Below are positions 45,215 to 53,074 of a DNA stretch of 64,000 nucleotides, piece after piece. How positions within the stretch are numbered: the stretch's first letter is position 1; the number at the start of each line of letters is the position of its first letter. The position numbers and the translations under genes were made by a program. Origin of the DNA: Pseudomonadota bacterium (GTDB lineage Bacteria > Pseudomonadota > Alphaproteobacteria > Rhizobiales > Tepidamorphaceae); the NCBI GenBank assembly GCA_023458595.1, contig JAEWYT010000189.1, positions 7,683-71,682 of the forward strand, in the 5' to 3' direction. The notes below the pieces were generated by a model, which was given only the letters and a program-made list of their open reading frames with translations, was not told the origin of the DNA and ran no database searches.

Positions 45215-46414
45215 CTACGTCCCCAGACGGGAGCGGATCGCCTCGGCGGCCTTGCGCAGGGCCGCCGTCTCGGCCTCCGTCAGCTTCAGTTCCTCGACGG
45301 CGAGGAGACCGGAGCGGCCGAGATGGCAGGGCACCCCGAGCACGACGCCGTCGATGCCGTACTCGCCCCGGAGCATCACCGAGGCGGGCACCGGGCCGGT
45401 GCGGGCGCCGCGGATATGGTCGATCAGCTCGATCGAGGCGTGCGCGGGGGCGAGCGTCGCCGAGCCGGTCTTGCGCAGGGACACCACCTGGCCGCCGCCG
45501 GTGACCGCGTCCTTGACGCAGGCGTCGATCTTCTCCTTCGACAGGAAGACGTCGAGCGGGCGGCCCTTGATGCGGGCGAGCGAGACGATCGGGGCCATCT
45601 CGTCGCCGTGCGAGCCCAGCGCGATCGCCTCGACGTCGGCCGGCGCGACGCCCGCCGCGAGCGCCAGTGCATTGCGGAAGCGGCTACTGTCCAGAGTACC
45701 GGCCATGCCGAGCACCCGCTCGCGCGGGAAGCCGGTGGCGCGCAGCATCTCGATCGTCATCTCGTCGAGCGGATTGGTGACGACGATCACGATCGAACCG
45801 GGCGCCTGGGTGCGGATCGCCTCCGCCGCGGCATGGATCACCCGGCGGTTCACGTCGATCAGGTCGGCGCGCGACATGCCCGGCGTGCGCGGCCGGCCGG
45901 CGGTGACGACGACCACGTCGGCGCCCGAGACGAGGCCCAGATCCGTGCCGCCGACGGCGCGGGCGCGGGTGCGGCTGATGCCGCTCGCGTGGTTCAGGTC
46001 GAGGGCGACGGCCTCGGCGAGGCCGGGGGTGATGTCGATCAGGGCGATCTCGTCGGCCAGGTCGGCGTTGGCCGCCAGATGGCCTATGTTGCCACCCACC
46101 CCGCCGGCGCCGACGAGCGCCAGCCGGGCGAGCCGGCGGGCATTGCGGGGCGCGGCCGGCTTCGGGGCGACCCATTTCGGCGAGCGCCGGTAGAGCACGC
46201 GGCGCAGGGAGGTCGCCCCGTCGGTACGGGCGACGGCGGGGCGTTCCAGCGGACCCTCGACGAGGCGGATGCCGAGCCGCTCCGCGGTTTCGCCGGCGAG
46301 CGCCGTGACGATGTCGCCGGGCAGGACCTCGACGACGATGCGGCCGCGCGCGCGGGCCTCCTCGACGTGCTCGGCCCCGATGACCCGGCGGACATCCCCG
46401 CGGCTCTCCGACAT
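45215..46414 (-). CDS. Malate/lactate dehydrogenase-like enzyme with EutQ-like N-terminal extension
   Basis: 399 residues, about 85 longer than usual. Residues of about 8-52 (V-R-R-V-I-G-A-E-H-V-E-E-A-R-A-R-G, then D-I-V-T-A-L-A) resemble the short N-terminal segment of the ethanolamine protein EutQ. A Pro/Ala/Arg linker (about 53-95) leads to the Rossmann core L-V-G-A-G-G-V-G. Active-site loop R-P-R-T-P-G-M-S-R favours a malate-type substrate (Arg where lactate enzymes have Gln), and the catalytic His is in G-S-H-G-D-E-M. It probably regenerates NAD+ for the aldehyde dehydrogenase inside the shell. Start ATG overlaps the BMC-T stop by one base (TAATG). Confidence 0.85.
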   Translation of the reverse strand: MSESRGDVRRVIGAEHVEEARARGRIVVEVLPGDIVTALAGETAERLGIRLVEGPLERPAVARTDGATSLRRVLYRRSPKWVAPKPAAPRNARRLARLALVGAGGVGGNIGHLAANADLADEIALIDITPGLAEAVALDLNHASGISRTRARAVGGTDLGLVSGADVVVVTAGRPRTPGMSRADLIDVNRRVIHAAAEAIRTQAPGSIVIVVTNPLDEMTIEMLRATGFPRERVLGMAGTLDSSRFRNALALAAGVAPADVEAIALGSHGDEMAPIVSLARIKGRPLDVFLSKEKIDACVKDAVTGGGQVVSLRKTGSATLAPAHASIELIDHIRGARTGPVPASVMLRGEYGIDGVVLGVPCHLGRSGLLAVEELKLTEAETAALRKAAEAIRSRLGT

Positions 46415-47043
46415 TATTCGGGCCGTCCCTCGACGGCTTCGACCGCGGCGACGGCGGACTGGACGGCCTGCTTCACGGAGTCCTCCGACCCGCTGATGAA
46501 CAGGCGTCCGAAGCGGCCGACGGCGCGCACCTCGACGATGTCGATCTCGGCGGACTTCTCCGCCTCGTTCGCGGCGATCGCGATATAGGCGGCCGGCGCG
46601 CATTCGACGATGCCGAGCGTCTGGCCGGGCACGACGAGCGTGCCCTTGCGCCACTTGTTGAGGAGCTGAGCCTGATAGGGCTCGACCGAGGTGATGATCT
46701 GGGTCGAGGCGACCGAAGGCTTCACCCGGTCGCGCATCGAGGCGCCGAGCTCGGCGAGGATCGCCTCGCGCGCCGCCGTCACCTCGGCGTTCGAGGGCGA
46801 GCGCAGGATGAAGAAGCCGAACTCGCGCTCGACGATCTGGCTCGTCGCCTCGACCGAACTGGCCTTCAGCGCCCGGTCGATCAGCGAGAAGACGCCGTTG
46901 CCCGGCGCAAGCTCGCCGATCAGGATCGTGTCTCCCGACAGCGGGATGGACCCCTGCACCGTCGCGCCGTTGTAGGCGGCGAACTTCGGCTGCAGATTGT
47001 CGATCTGCACCAGCGCGCGGATGGTGATGTCGCTCCTGGCCAA
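46414..47043 (-). CDS. Microcompartment shell protein BMC-T (tandem-domain trimer)
   Basis: 209 residues made of two similar BMC modules, about 5-100 and 108-205. Each shows an initial strand, a loop, then G-D-T-I-L-I-G-E-L-A-P or G-Q-T-L-G-I-V-E-C-A-P, a helix and a final G-F-F-I-L or G-R-L-F-I. The strand before the core suggests the circularly permuted form of BMC domain. Three such chains make a pseudo-hexameric tile, often with a larger pore that can gate cofactors or bulky metabolites. The start is TTG 47043, preceded by GGGGAG at 8-base spacing and no better ATG. It is the only tandem shell protein in the window. Confidence 0.9.
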   Translation of the reverse strand: MARSDITIRALVQIDNLQPKFAAYNGATVQGSIPLSGDTILIGELAPGNGVFSLIDRALKASSVEATSQIVEREFGFFILRSPSNAEVTAAREAILAELGASMRDRVKPSVASTQIITSVEPYQAQLLNKWRKGTLVVPGQTLGIVECAPAAYIAIAANEAEKSAEIDIVEVRAVGRFGRLFISGSEDSVKQAVQSAVAAVEAVEGRPE

Positions 47044-47046
47044 GGC

Positions 47047-48426
47047 TTACTCCCCGTATTCCTCGTAGATGTCGCGCCACGGGCGGTTCTCGTAGGCGAC
47101 ACGCTTGATGTTGATGAGGTGGAGCGCGGTCACGTTGTCGGACGTGATCGAGCCCGACCAGGTGCCGGTGCCGAGCATGAAGCTCGGCTCGAGATCGGTC
47201 GAATAGCCCATGCCGCCGGTGATCGCCGGCGTGTTGACCAGCACGCGCCCGGTCGGGACCGTCGCATAGCGGGCGACCACCTGCGGATCGTTCGAATGGA
47301 TCACGGCGGAATGGCCCCAGCCGCCGAAGCGGGCGATGGAATGGGCGATGTCGATGCCCTCCTCCTCGCTGCGCGCCTCGTAGAAGGCGAGCACCGGATT
47401 GAGCTTTTCCGCCGACAGCGGCCGGTGCCAGCCGACCTCGGTCTCCTCGGAAACAAGGCAGCGCGTGCGCGGCGGGATCGAGAAACCGGCGCGCTTGGCC
47501 AGCGCCTCCGGCGACTGGCCGACGCTGTCCGGCGCGATCGCGTTGTGCTCGGTGAAGATCACCCGGGCAAGCCTGTCGGCCTCCTGCGGCGTGCAGAAGT
47601 AGGCGCCGCGCAGCTTCATCTCCTGGCGCAGCTCGCGGGCGATCCGGCGGTCGGCCACGACCGCCTGCTCGGAGACGCAGGCCGTGCCGTAGTCGAAGCT
47701 CTTCGACATGATGATCTGCTCGGCGACCTCGCCGATCTCGCCGGCCTTGGAGGCGTGCACGTAGCAGGGCACGTTGCCGGCGCCGACGGCCAGCGTCGGC
47801 TTGCCCGAGGAATAGGCGGCGCGGACCATCGCCGGGCCACCGGTCGCCATGACGACGGACGTGCGGCGATGGCGCATCAGTTCGCCGGTGCCCTGGATCG
47901 TCACGTGGTCGAGGCACTGGATCAGGCCCTTCGGCGCGCCCATCTGCTCGGCGGCCTCGGCCATGATCCGGGTCGTCTCCACGCCGCAGCGCACGCCGCG
48001 CGGATGCGGGGCGCAGACGATGGCGTTGCCGGCCTTCACCGCCGAGAGCACCTTGAAGATGATCGTCGAGGTCGGGTTCGTCACCGGGATCAGGGCGGCG
48101 ACCACGCCCATCGGCTCGCCGATCGCGGCGACCTTGGTGGCGTCGTCGCGCCAGAGCACGCCGAGCGTCGTCACGTCGCGCAGGTAGTCGGCCACCGAGA
48201 GCGCGTTGAACAGGTTCTTCACCCGCTTGTCTGGCACGTTGCCGTAACCGGTCTCGGCGACGGCGAGCTCGCCGAGGCGCCTGGCCTCCGGTTCGATGGC
48301 GCGGGCCATGGCGTCGACGATCGCGTCGATCACCTTCGGATCCGTGCCCAGGAACCTCCGGTAGGCCTCGAAGGCGGTGTCGGCGGCGCGCCGGGCCGCG
48401 GCGATCGACTTGAGATCGTCATCCAT
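47047..48426 (-). CDS. CoA-acylating aldehyde dehydrogenase (microcompartment-associated)
   Basis: 459 residues, close to PduP/EutE/SauS core length. It converts an aldehyde and CoA with NAD+ to an acyl-CoA. The acylating-type opening E-T-G-Y-G-N-V-P-D-K near 58-67, I-P-V-T-N-P-T-S for cofactor binding, and the nucleophile Cys250 in F-D-Y-G-T-A-C-V-S-E-Q are present. That last motif resembles the AdhE and SauS branch more than EutE. There is no obvious encapsulation helix at either end, so targeting to the shell may run through a partner. It overlaps the end of the preceding gene by 8 bases. The aldehyde's chain length cannot be read. Confidence 0.92.
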   Translation of the reverse strand: MDDDLKSIAAARRAADTAFEAYRRFLGTDPKVIDAIVDAMARAIEPEARRLGELAVAETGYGNVPDKRVKNLFNALSVADYLRDVTTLGVLWRDDATKVAAIGEPMGVVAALIPVTNPTSTIIFKVLSAVKAGNAIVCAPHPRGVRCGVETTRIMAEAAEQMGAPKGLIQCLDHVTIQGTGELMRHRRTSVVMATGGPAMVRAAYSSGKPTLAVGAGNVPCYVHASKAGEIGEVAEQIIMSKSFDYGTACVSEQAVVADRRIARELRQEMKLRGAYFCTPQEADRLARVIFTEHNAIAPDSVGQSPEALAKRAGFSIPPRTRCLVSEETEVGWHRPLSAEKLNPVLAFYEARSEEEGIDIAHSIARFGGWGHSAVIHSNDPQVVARYATVPTGRVLVNTPAITGGMGYSTDLEPSFMLGTGTWSGSITSDNVTALHLINIKRVAYENRPWRDIYEEYGE

Positions 48427-49630
48427 CGGCGCCACCCCCGATCCTGACCGATCCCCGGGCGATTTCGTCCATGATGCGGCGCGCATCCTCGATGCCGTTC
48501 GCGTCGATCCCGACGGTCTCCAGCCTGCGCCCGGCGGTCGCGACGTCGGCACCGAGGACGGTCGAGGCGAGCGTGATCATGCCCTCGGTCATCGGCACGG
48601 CGACGCCGGCAAGCCGGGCGGCGGAGGCCAGCGGGACCAGCGATCCGATCGTCGCGTCGCGCAGGATCGCGGTCGCAGCGGCGCCCGCCGGCACCGGGCG
48701 GCTGCCCTCCCCGGCCGGCGCGCCGGCGTGAACGTCCATCCATTCGGCCGCCGTCGGCAGGTCGCGCACGCCGAAGACGCGGCCGACCGCGGCGCGCTCC
48801 TCGGCGAGGCGGGCGACGACGGTCTCGTGCTCGGGTCCGATCAGGTTGCGGAACGTCCGGTTCTCGGCCAGCGGCACGCCGCCCATCGGCACCGCCGGCC
48901 CGCCGCTTCCGACAGCCGGGCCGCCGAGCAGGAGGGCCGGAGCCTCGACGAGGCCGGAGCCGTCGGCGAAGCCGGAATGGACCGTCGAGATCGCCGGCTT
49001 CAGGTTCGGCAGGTAGCGCGACAGCCCGGCGAGCACGGAGGGCCGCCCGCTCGGCAGCGTCGCCGCCGCGACGGGCGCGACCGGCGACAGGTTCAGCGTC
49101 GAGCCGGACGCGGAGAACCAGTAGGGGAGCCCCTGCGTCTCGACCAGCGTGATGTCGGCCCTGGCGCCGCCGACGCGCAGGAGCCAGGCGGCTTCCAGCG
49201 CGCCCATCGAGCGGCCGGGGGCGAGCACCAGCACCTGCCCGTCGCGGACATGGTCGGCAAGCACCATCGCGTAGGTGCGCTGCTTGTGGATCGGCCCGGT
49301 CAGGAAGATCAGCTCGGCGCCGGCGACGGCGTTGTCGATCTCCGCCGTCGTCGCGATCGCGGGAATGCCGTCCTGGTCGGTCTGATAGGAGCCGACCGGA
49401 CCGGCGCCGCGCAGGGCGATGCCGGAGCGCAGCGCCGCCCGCTCCTCGCCATAGGCGGAGAACAGCGTGACGGACGCCCCCTCCGCCAGGCACAGGGCCG
49501 CGAGCAGGCGCGCGTCGGCGCCGCCGCCGAGCACCGTCACGCGGTCGTAGCGAGGCACGGCCTCGACGACGCCGCCCGCCCTGCGCGCGGCGACGGCCTC
49601 GGCGAATTCCTCGAATCCTGTGGCGCTCAT
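48419..49630 (-). CDS. Octopine/nopaline (opine) dehydrogenase-like protein
   Basis: 403 residues. The N-terminal Rossmann domain starts V-T-V-L-G-G-G-A-D near 30. The C-terminal helical domain is a good match to PF02317: E-N-R-T-F-R-N-L, then L-V-P-L-A-S-A-A-R-L-A-G-V, and G-R-R-L-E-T-V-G-I. Opine dehydrogenases make or cleave secondary amines formed between an amino acid and a keto acid. In an operon that seems to build N-substituted glutamate, an NAD(P)-dependent enzyme for C-N cleavage or formation would fit. The usual L-D-x-E-R in this family reads L-A-E-E-R here, so activity may differ. It overlaps the acylating dehydrogenase gene. Confidence 0.78.
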   Translation of the reverse strand: MSATGFEEFAEAVAARRAGGVVEAVPRYDRVTVLGGGADARLLAALCLAEGASVTLFSAYGEERAALRSGIALRGAGPVGSYQTDQDGIPAIATTAEIDNAVAGAELIFLTGPIHKQRTYAMVLADHVRDGQVLVLAPGRSMGALEAAWLLRVGGARADITLVETQGLPYWFSASGSTLNLSPVAPVAAATLPSGRPSVLAGLSRYLPNLKPAISTVHSGFADGSGLVEAPALLLGGPAVGSGGPAVPMGGVPLAENRTFRNLIGPEHETVVARLAEERAAVGRVFGVRDLPTAAEWMDVHAGAPAGEGSRPVPAGAAATAILRDATIGSLVPLASAARLAGVAVPMTEGMITLASTVLGADVATAGRRLETVGIDANGIEDARRIMDEIARGSVRIGGGADG

Positions 49631-49676
49631 CGACCGGTATCCCCGTGGACGAAACGTCGGGCTGGTACCGGGTCGG

Positions 49677-49985
49677 CTACTCGGCGGAGCCGCCACCCAG
49701 CGCCGCGATGATCGCCTCCAGCTCCTCGTGCGGACGCGGAATGACATGCACCGCGACGACCTCGCCCACCTTGTTGGCGGCGATGGAGCCGGCGTCCGTC
49801 GCCGCCTTCACCGCGCCGACCTCGCCGCGCACCAGCGTGGAAACGAGTCCGCCGCCGGACTTCGTCTGCGCGATGATCGTGACGCTCGCCGCCTTGACCA
49901 TGGCGTCCGCCGCCTCGATGGACGCCACGAGACCGCGGGTCTCGATCATGCCCAGCGCCATCTGTCCGCTGACCGGTTTTGCCAT
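49677..49985 (-). CDS. Microcompartment shell protein BMC-H (hexamer)
   Basis: 102 residues with one Pfam00936 BMC domain of the PduA/CcmK type. The hallmark strand G-M-I-E-T-R-G near 13, the helix A-A-D-A-M-V-K-A-A, the pore loop region K-S-G-G-G-L, and the ending V-I-P-R-P-H-E-E-L are present. Six chains form the main shell facet. It lies one base after the BMC-P gene. Only one BMC-H is present here, while most microcompartments encode several; more could lie elsewhere in the genome. Start ATG 49985; longer frames reading into the BMC-P gene are not real. Confidence 0.96.
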   Translation of the reverse strand: MAKPVSGQMALGMIETRGLVASIEAADAMVKAASVTIIAQTKSGGGLVSTLVRGEVGAVKAATDAGSIAANKVGEVVAVHVIPRPHEELEAIIAALGGGSAE

Positions 49986-49986
49986 T

Positions 49987-50295
49987 TCACCCGTTCCTTC
50001 TTCTGGTGGGGGCCTTTTTCGCCGAGCCGCCCGCGATGTCGACATGATCGACGACCGCGACGATCGCGGCATCGATCGGTACTCCCGCAACCGCCGCCGG
50101 CAGCCGCGCCGCGGAGCCGGTGACGAGCATGACCAGGTCGCCCACGCCGGCGCCGCAGGTGTCCGCGGCGACGACGGCCGTCTCGAGCACGTTGCCGGCA
50201 CCGTCCTCGACGTCGGTGACGAGCAGCTTGTGCCCCGTGAGCTGAGCCGCCTTCACGGACGCCGTGACGGTCCCGGTGACGCGGGCGATCTTCAT
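49987..50295 (-). CDS. Microcompartment vertex protein BMC-P (EutN/CcmL family)
   Basis: 102 residues of the pentamer-forming OB-fold family that caps the shell's vertices. It begins M-K-I-A-R-V-T-G-T-V, continues with L-L-V-T-D-V, and carries the conserved G-A-G-V-G-D-L-V and I-D-A-A-I-V-A-V-V-D-H motifs. The C-terminal tail is basic (K-K-A-P-T-R-R-R-N-G). Together with the BMC-H and BMC-T genes it gives the minimum set for a closed polyhedral shell. It starts 3 bases after the glutamine-synthetase-like gene. Confidence 0.96.
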   Translation of the reverse strand: MKIARVTGTVTASVKAAQLTGHKLLVTDVEDGAGNVLETAVVAADTCGAGVGDLVMLVTGSAARLPAAVAGVPIDAAIVAVVDHVDIAGGSAKKAPTRRRNG

Positions 50296-50298
50296 CGT

Positions 50299-51594
50299 TC
50301 ACATGTTCCCGAGATAGCGGTCGACCTCGACCGGCGTGACCTGAGAGGCGACGAAGCCGATCTCGCGCTCGCACATCTGCAGGAGCAACTCGTAGAGGTG
50401 CTCGCCGCAGAGCTCCTTGAGGAAGCCGGATTCGCGGGCGAGCCGCACGGCCTCGCCGAGATCGGCCGGGATCGGACCCGCCTCCTCGTCGAGATAGCCG
50501 TTGCCGCTGGTGATCGGGCCCGGCTCGAGGCCCTGCTCGATGCCGTCGAGGCCGGCGGCGATGTCGGAGGCGATCAGCAGATAGGGATTGCAGTCGGCGC
50601 TGCCGTCCCGCTTCTCGACGCGGGTCGCCTTGTCCGAGCCCTCGATGATGCGGATGCCGACGGTGCGGTTGTCGACGCCCCAGGTGGTGTTGATCGGGCA
50701 GAAGGAGAACGGCTGGCGGCGACGGTAGGCGTTCGGCGTCGTGGTGTTGCAGACGGACATCTCGGCCATGTGCTTCTGCAGGCCGGCGACGAAGCTGCGG
50801 CCGGTCTTGCTGAGCCTGCCCTTGTCGGCGAAGACGTTCTTGCCGTCCTTCCACAGCGAGTAGTGGGCGTGGAAGCCGCTGCCCGACAGCTCGAAGAAGG
50901 GCTTGGCCATGAAGGTCGCGCGATAGCCGTGGTGGACGGCGAGCTGCTTGACCAGCGAGCGGAACATGACGACCCGGTCGGCGGCCTGCAGCGCCTCGCC
51001 GTAGCGGATGTTCACCTCGACCTGGCCCGGCGCGTATTCAGGGTTCGACTGCTCGATCGGGATGCCGGTCTCGTTGATCTGCTGGCGGATCGGGCCGAGC
51101 ACGTGCTCGATCTCGGCGGCGCGCTCGAGACCGTAGACCTGGATGCCCTGGTCCTTCGGCCGGTTGGTCGCCGGGTCCAGCAGGTAGAACTCGAGCTCGG
51201 TGCCAACGTTGACCGTATAGCCCATCGACCGGGCGCGCTCGACCTGCTGGATGAGCACGTTGCGGGGGTCGAGCGGGACAGGCTTGTGGTCCATGCCCTC
51301 GGCATAGCCCAGGCAGAAGGCGACGCCCGGCTCCCAGGGCATCGACACGGGCTTCGCCAGCGGGAACAAGTGCATGTCGGGATAGCCGTTGCCGAAGTTC
51401 ACGTACGGCGTGTCCCAGACGTCGCAGGTCATGTCGATCGCGAAGAGCGCGATCGACAGCGCGTTGCCCTCCTCGCAGGTGATGTTCCAATGAGACGCGG
51501 GGATGCGCTTGCCACGCATGATCCCGCACAGATCCCCCACGCCCAGCACGACCGTATGCGTGCCCTCGGGCAGACTGAAATCGCCTTGCTTCAA
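50299..51594 (-). CDS. Glutamine synthetase-like gamma-glutamylamide synthetase
   Basis: 431 residues. It would use ATP to join glutamate to an amine, giving a gamma-glutamyl-amide. GS features in order: G-T-E-L-E-F, G-Q-V-E-V-N for metal and glutamate binding, S-G-S-G-F-H-A-H for ammonia/amine and ATP, V-D-N-R-T-V, and D-C-N-P-Y-L. It belongs to the PuuA/GmaS-like side, not the housekeeping GlnA, as judged from length and the I-M-R-G-K-R-I opening. The start is TTG 51594 with GGAGGGG upstream. As first gene of the shell operon, with MgsABC-like genes close by, it suggests an amine substrate is glutamylated first. Confidence 0.88.
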   Translation of the reverse strand: MKQGDFSLPEGTHTVVLGVGDLCGIMRGKRIPASHWNITCEEGNALSIALFAIDMTCDVWDTPYVNFGNGYPDMHLFPLAKPVSMPWEPGVAFCLGYAEGMDHKPVPLDPRNVLIQQVERARSMGYTVNVGTELEFYLLDPATNRPKDQGIQVYGLERAAEIEHVLGPIRQQINETGIPIEQSNPEYAPGQVEVNIRYGEALQAADRVVMFRSLVKQLAVHHGYRATFMAKPFFELSGSGFHAHYSLWKDGKNVFADKGRLSKTGRSFVAGLQKHMAEMSVCNTTTPNAYRRRQPFSFCPINTTWGVDNRTVGIRIIEGSDKATRVEKRDGSADCNPYLLIASDIAAGLDGIEQGLEPGPITSGNGYLDEEAGPIPADLGEAVRLARESGFLKELCGEHLYELLLQMCEREIGFVASQVTPVEVDRYLGNM

Positions 51595-51645
51595 GATCCC
51601 CTCCGGCCTTCGCCGTTCGCCACTCGCCGATCCTTGAACAGTCTT

Positions 51646-51660
51646 TGTATTCAGTATACA
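51646..51660. promoter_or_regulatory. Operator copy B (microcompartment operon / flavoprotein divergent promoter)
   Basis: TGTATTCAGTATACA has TGTAT/ATACA arms and differs from copy A only at two central positions. It stands 52 bp from the TTG start of the synthetase gene and 40 bp from the ATG of the divergent flavoprotein gene. The minus-strand reading includes TATACT, a good -10 box, so one bound dimer could block both promoters. Confidence 0.75.
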
Positions 51661-51699
51661 GTATGCACAAGAAATTGCGCGCGCAAGAGGAATTTGCCG

Positions 51700-52839
51700 A
51701 TGGCACGCTCCAGTGCAGTGGTTGTGGGCGCCGGGATCGCCGGCGTCATGACGGCTCTGGAGCTGGCCCGGCGAGGCGAAAGCGTAACGCTGATCGACCG
51801 CTGGGAGCCAGGGCATTCTCGTGCTTCGTCGACTGACTATAACCGCGTCATCCGCGCGATACACGGCCGCGACGAGTTCTACACGCGCTGGGCGCGGGAG
51901 GCTCGGCTCAGGTGGATGGAACTGCAGGCGGAGATCGGCTGGACGCTCTACTACGAATGCGGCGCGCTGATCCTCGCGACCGAGGGCCACTGCCACTGGG
52001 AGGACGCGACGGCGGAGACCTTCGACAAGCTCGGCGTGCCCTACTACCGCTTCTCCGCGCAGGAGACGGCGGTGCGCTTCCCCCAGTTCGACACGTCCTC
52101 GATCGCCTATTCGCTCTACGAGCCGGAAGCCGGGATGATCATGGCGCACCGGGGCGTGCGCGCCGGGCTCGAGCTGTTCAAGCGCGCCGGCGGCAAGGTC
52201 GAGCGCGGCCACGTCACGACGGACGCCGGCGAGAAGCTGCACCTGAACGGCAAGCCGCTCGAGGCCGACCTGATCGTCGTGGCGACCGGCCCGTGGATGG
52301 CCGACATGTATCCGCGCACGGTGAAGCCGATCACCGCGGTCGTCGGCGTCAACGTGCTCTACACCTCGACGCCGGACGGCGACGCCTCCTTCGACCAGGA
52401 GAACATGCCCTGCTGGATCGACCACGGCGAGCATTCGTTCGGCCTGCCGTCGACCGAGGGCTCGGGCGTGAAGGCGGCCGTCGTCATCCCCGACAAGATC
52501 GACCTCGACAACGACGAGCGGCTGATCCGCCGCGAGACGCTGGCGCGCACGCGCAGCTACATCAGGAAGCGCTTCCCCGGCCTGGTGGGGCAGAAGGTCG
52601 TCGATTCGAAGTTCAACCAGATCATCCTGACGCCCGACACCCACTTCATCGTCGACTGGCACCCGCAGCACCAGAACGTCCTGCTCGCCGGCGGCTGCTC
52701 CGGCCACCTCTACAAGCACGGACCGGTGTTCGGGGACTTCGTCGCGGGCGTGGGGCGGAAGGAATACGGCACCGCCGACCGCTTCAAGATCGCCGGCCGG
52801 CGCAAGCTGATGCCGAGCGAGAGCCCGTCGGGGCGGTGA
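51700..52839 (+). CDS. DAO-family flavoprotein, monomeric sarcosine-oxidase-like
   Basis: 379 residues. The FAD-binding start V-V-V-G-A-G-I-A-G-V is at about 7-16. The C-terminal T-P-D-T-H-F-I-V-D with G-C-S-G-H-L-Y-K matches monomeric sarcosine oxidase and N-methyl-amino-acid oxidases, including the active-site Lys. By comparison from memory, the cysteine that holds FAD covalently in sarcosine oxidase is Asn306 here, so FAD should be non-covalent. It could oxidise an N-alkylglutamate to glutamate plus aldehyde. It is divergent from the microcompartment operon and shares its operator. AGAGGAA precedes ATG 51700. Confidence 0.88.
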   Translation: MARSSAVVVGAGIAGVMTALELARRGESVTLIDRWEPGHSRASSTDYNRVIRAIHGRDEFYTRWAREARLRWMELQAEIGWTLYYECGALILATEGHCHWEDATAETFDKLGVPYYRFSAQETAVRFPQFDTSSIAYSLYEPEAGMIMAHRGVRAGLELFKRAGGKVERGHVTTDAGEKLHLNGKPLEADLIVVATGPWMADMYPRTVKPITAVVGVNVLYTSTPDGDASFDQENMPCWIDHGEHSFGLPSTEGSGVKAAVVIPDKIDLDNDERLIRRETLARTRSYIRKRFPGLVGQKVVDSKFNQIILTPDTHFIVDWHPQHQNVLLAGGCSGHLYKHGPVFGDFVAGVGRKEYGTADRFKIAGRRKLMPSESPSGR

Positions 52840-52886
52840 GCGGGGCTGGATAGTCGTGTTTGGGCAGGCGCGGAGCCTGCCGCGCG

Positions 52887-53060
52887 GCCCCCTCACCCTA
52901 CCCTCTCCCCCGCGGGGGAGAGGGAACCTGGCGCACGGCTGCGGAGTCTTTTGCCGAGGCAGCATTGGATGCCACTGGCTCCGTTCCCTCTCCCTCGGGG
53001 GAGAGGGATGCGGAGGCTTGGCGAACCGGAGGTGAGCCTAGCCGGAGCCGGGTGAGGGGG
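52887..53060. repeat. Composite GC-rich palindromic intergenic repeat
   Basis: Two strong hairpins, CCCTCTCCCCCG with CGGGGGAGAGGG (52901-52924, no loop) and CCCTCTCCC with GGGAGAGGG (52986-53007), lie between outer arms CCTCACCC (about 52891) and GGGTGAGG (about 53051). The layout, about 170 bp between convergent genes, resembles a dispersed palindromic element common in Hyphomicrobiales and other high-GC proteobacteria. It may also end transcription from both sides. Confidence 0.75.
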
Positions 53061-53074
53061 CGCTCGCCCTCACC

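Noticed and set aside
49645..51699. A very long plus-strand frame leading into the flavoprotein gene
   Set aside because: It runs antisense through the shell genes; the real flavoprotein start is ATG 51700, with a ribosome site and FAD motif directly after it.
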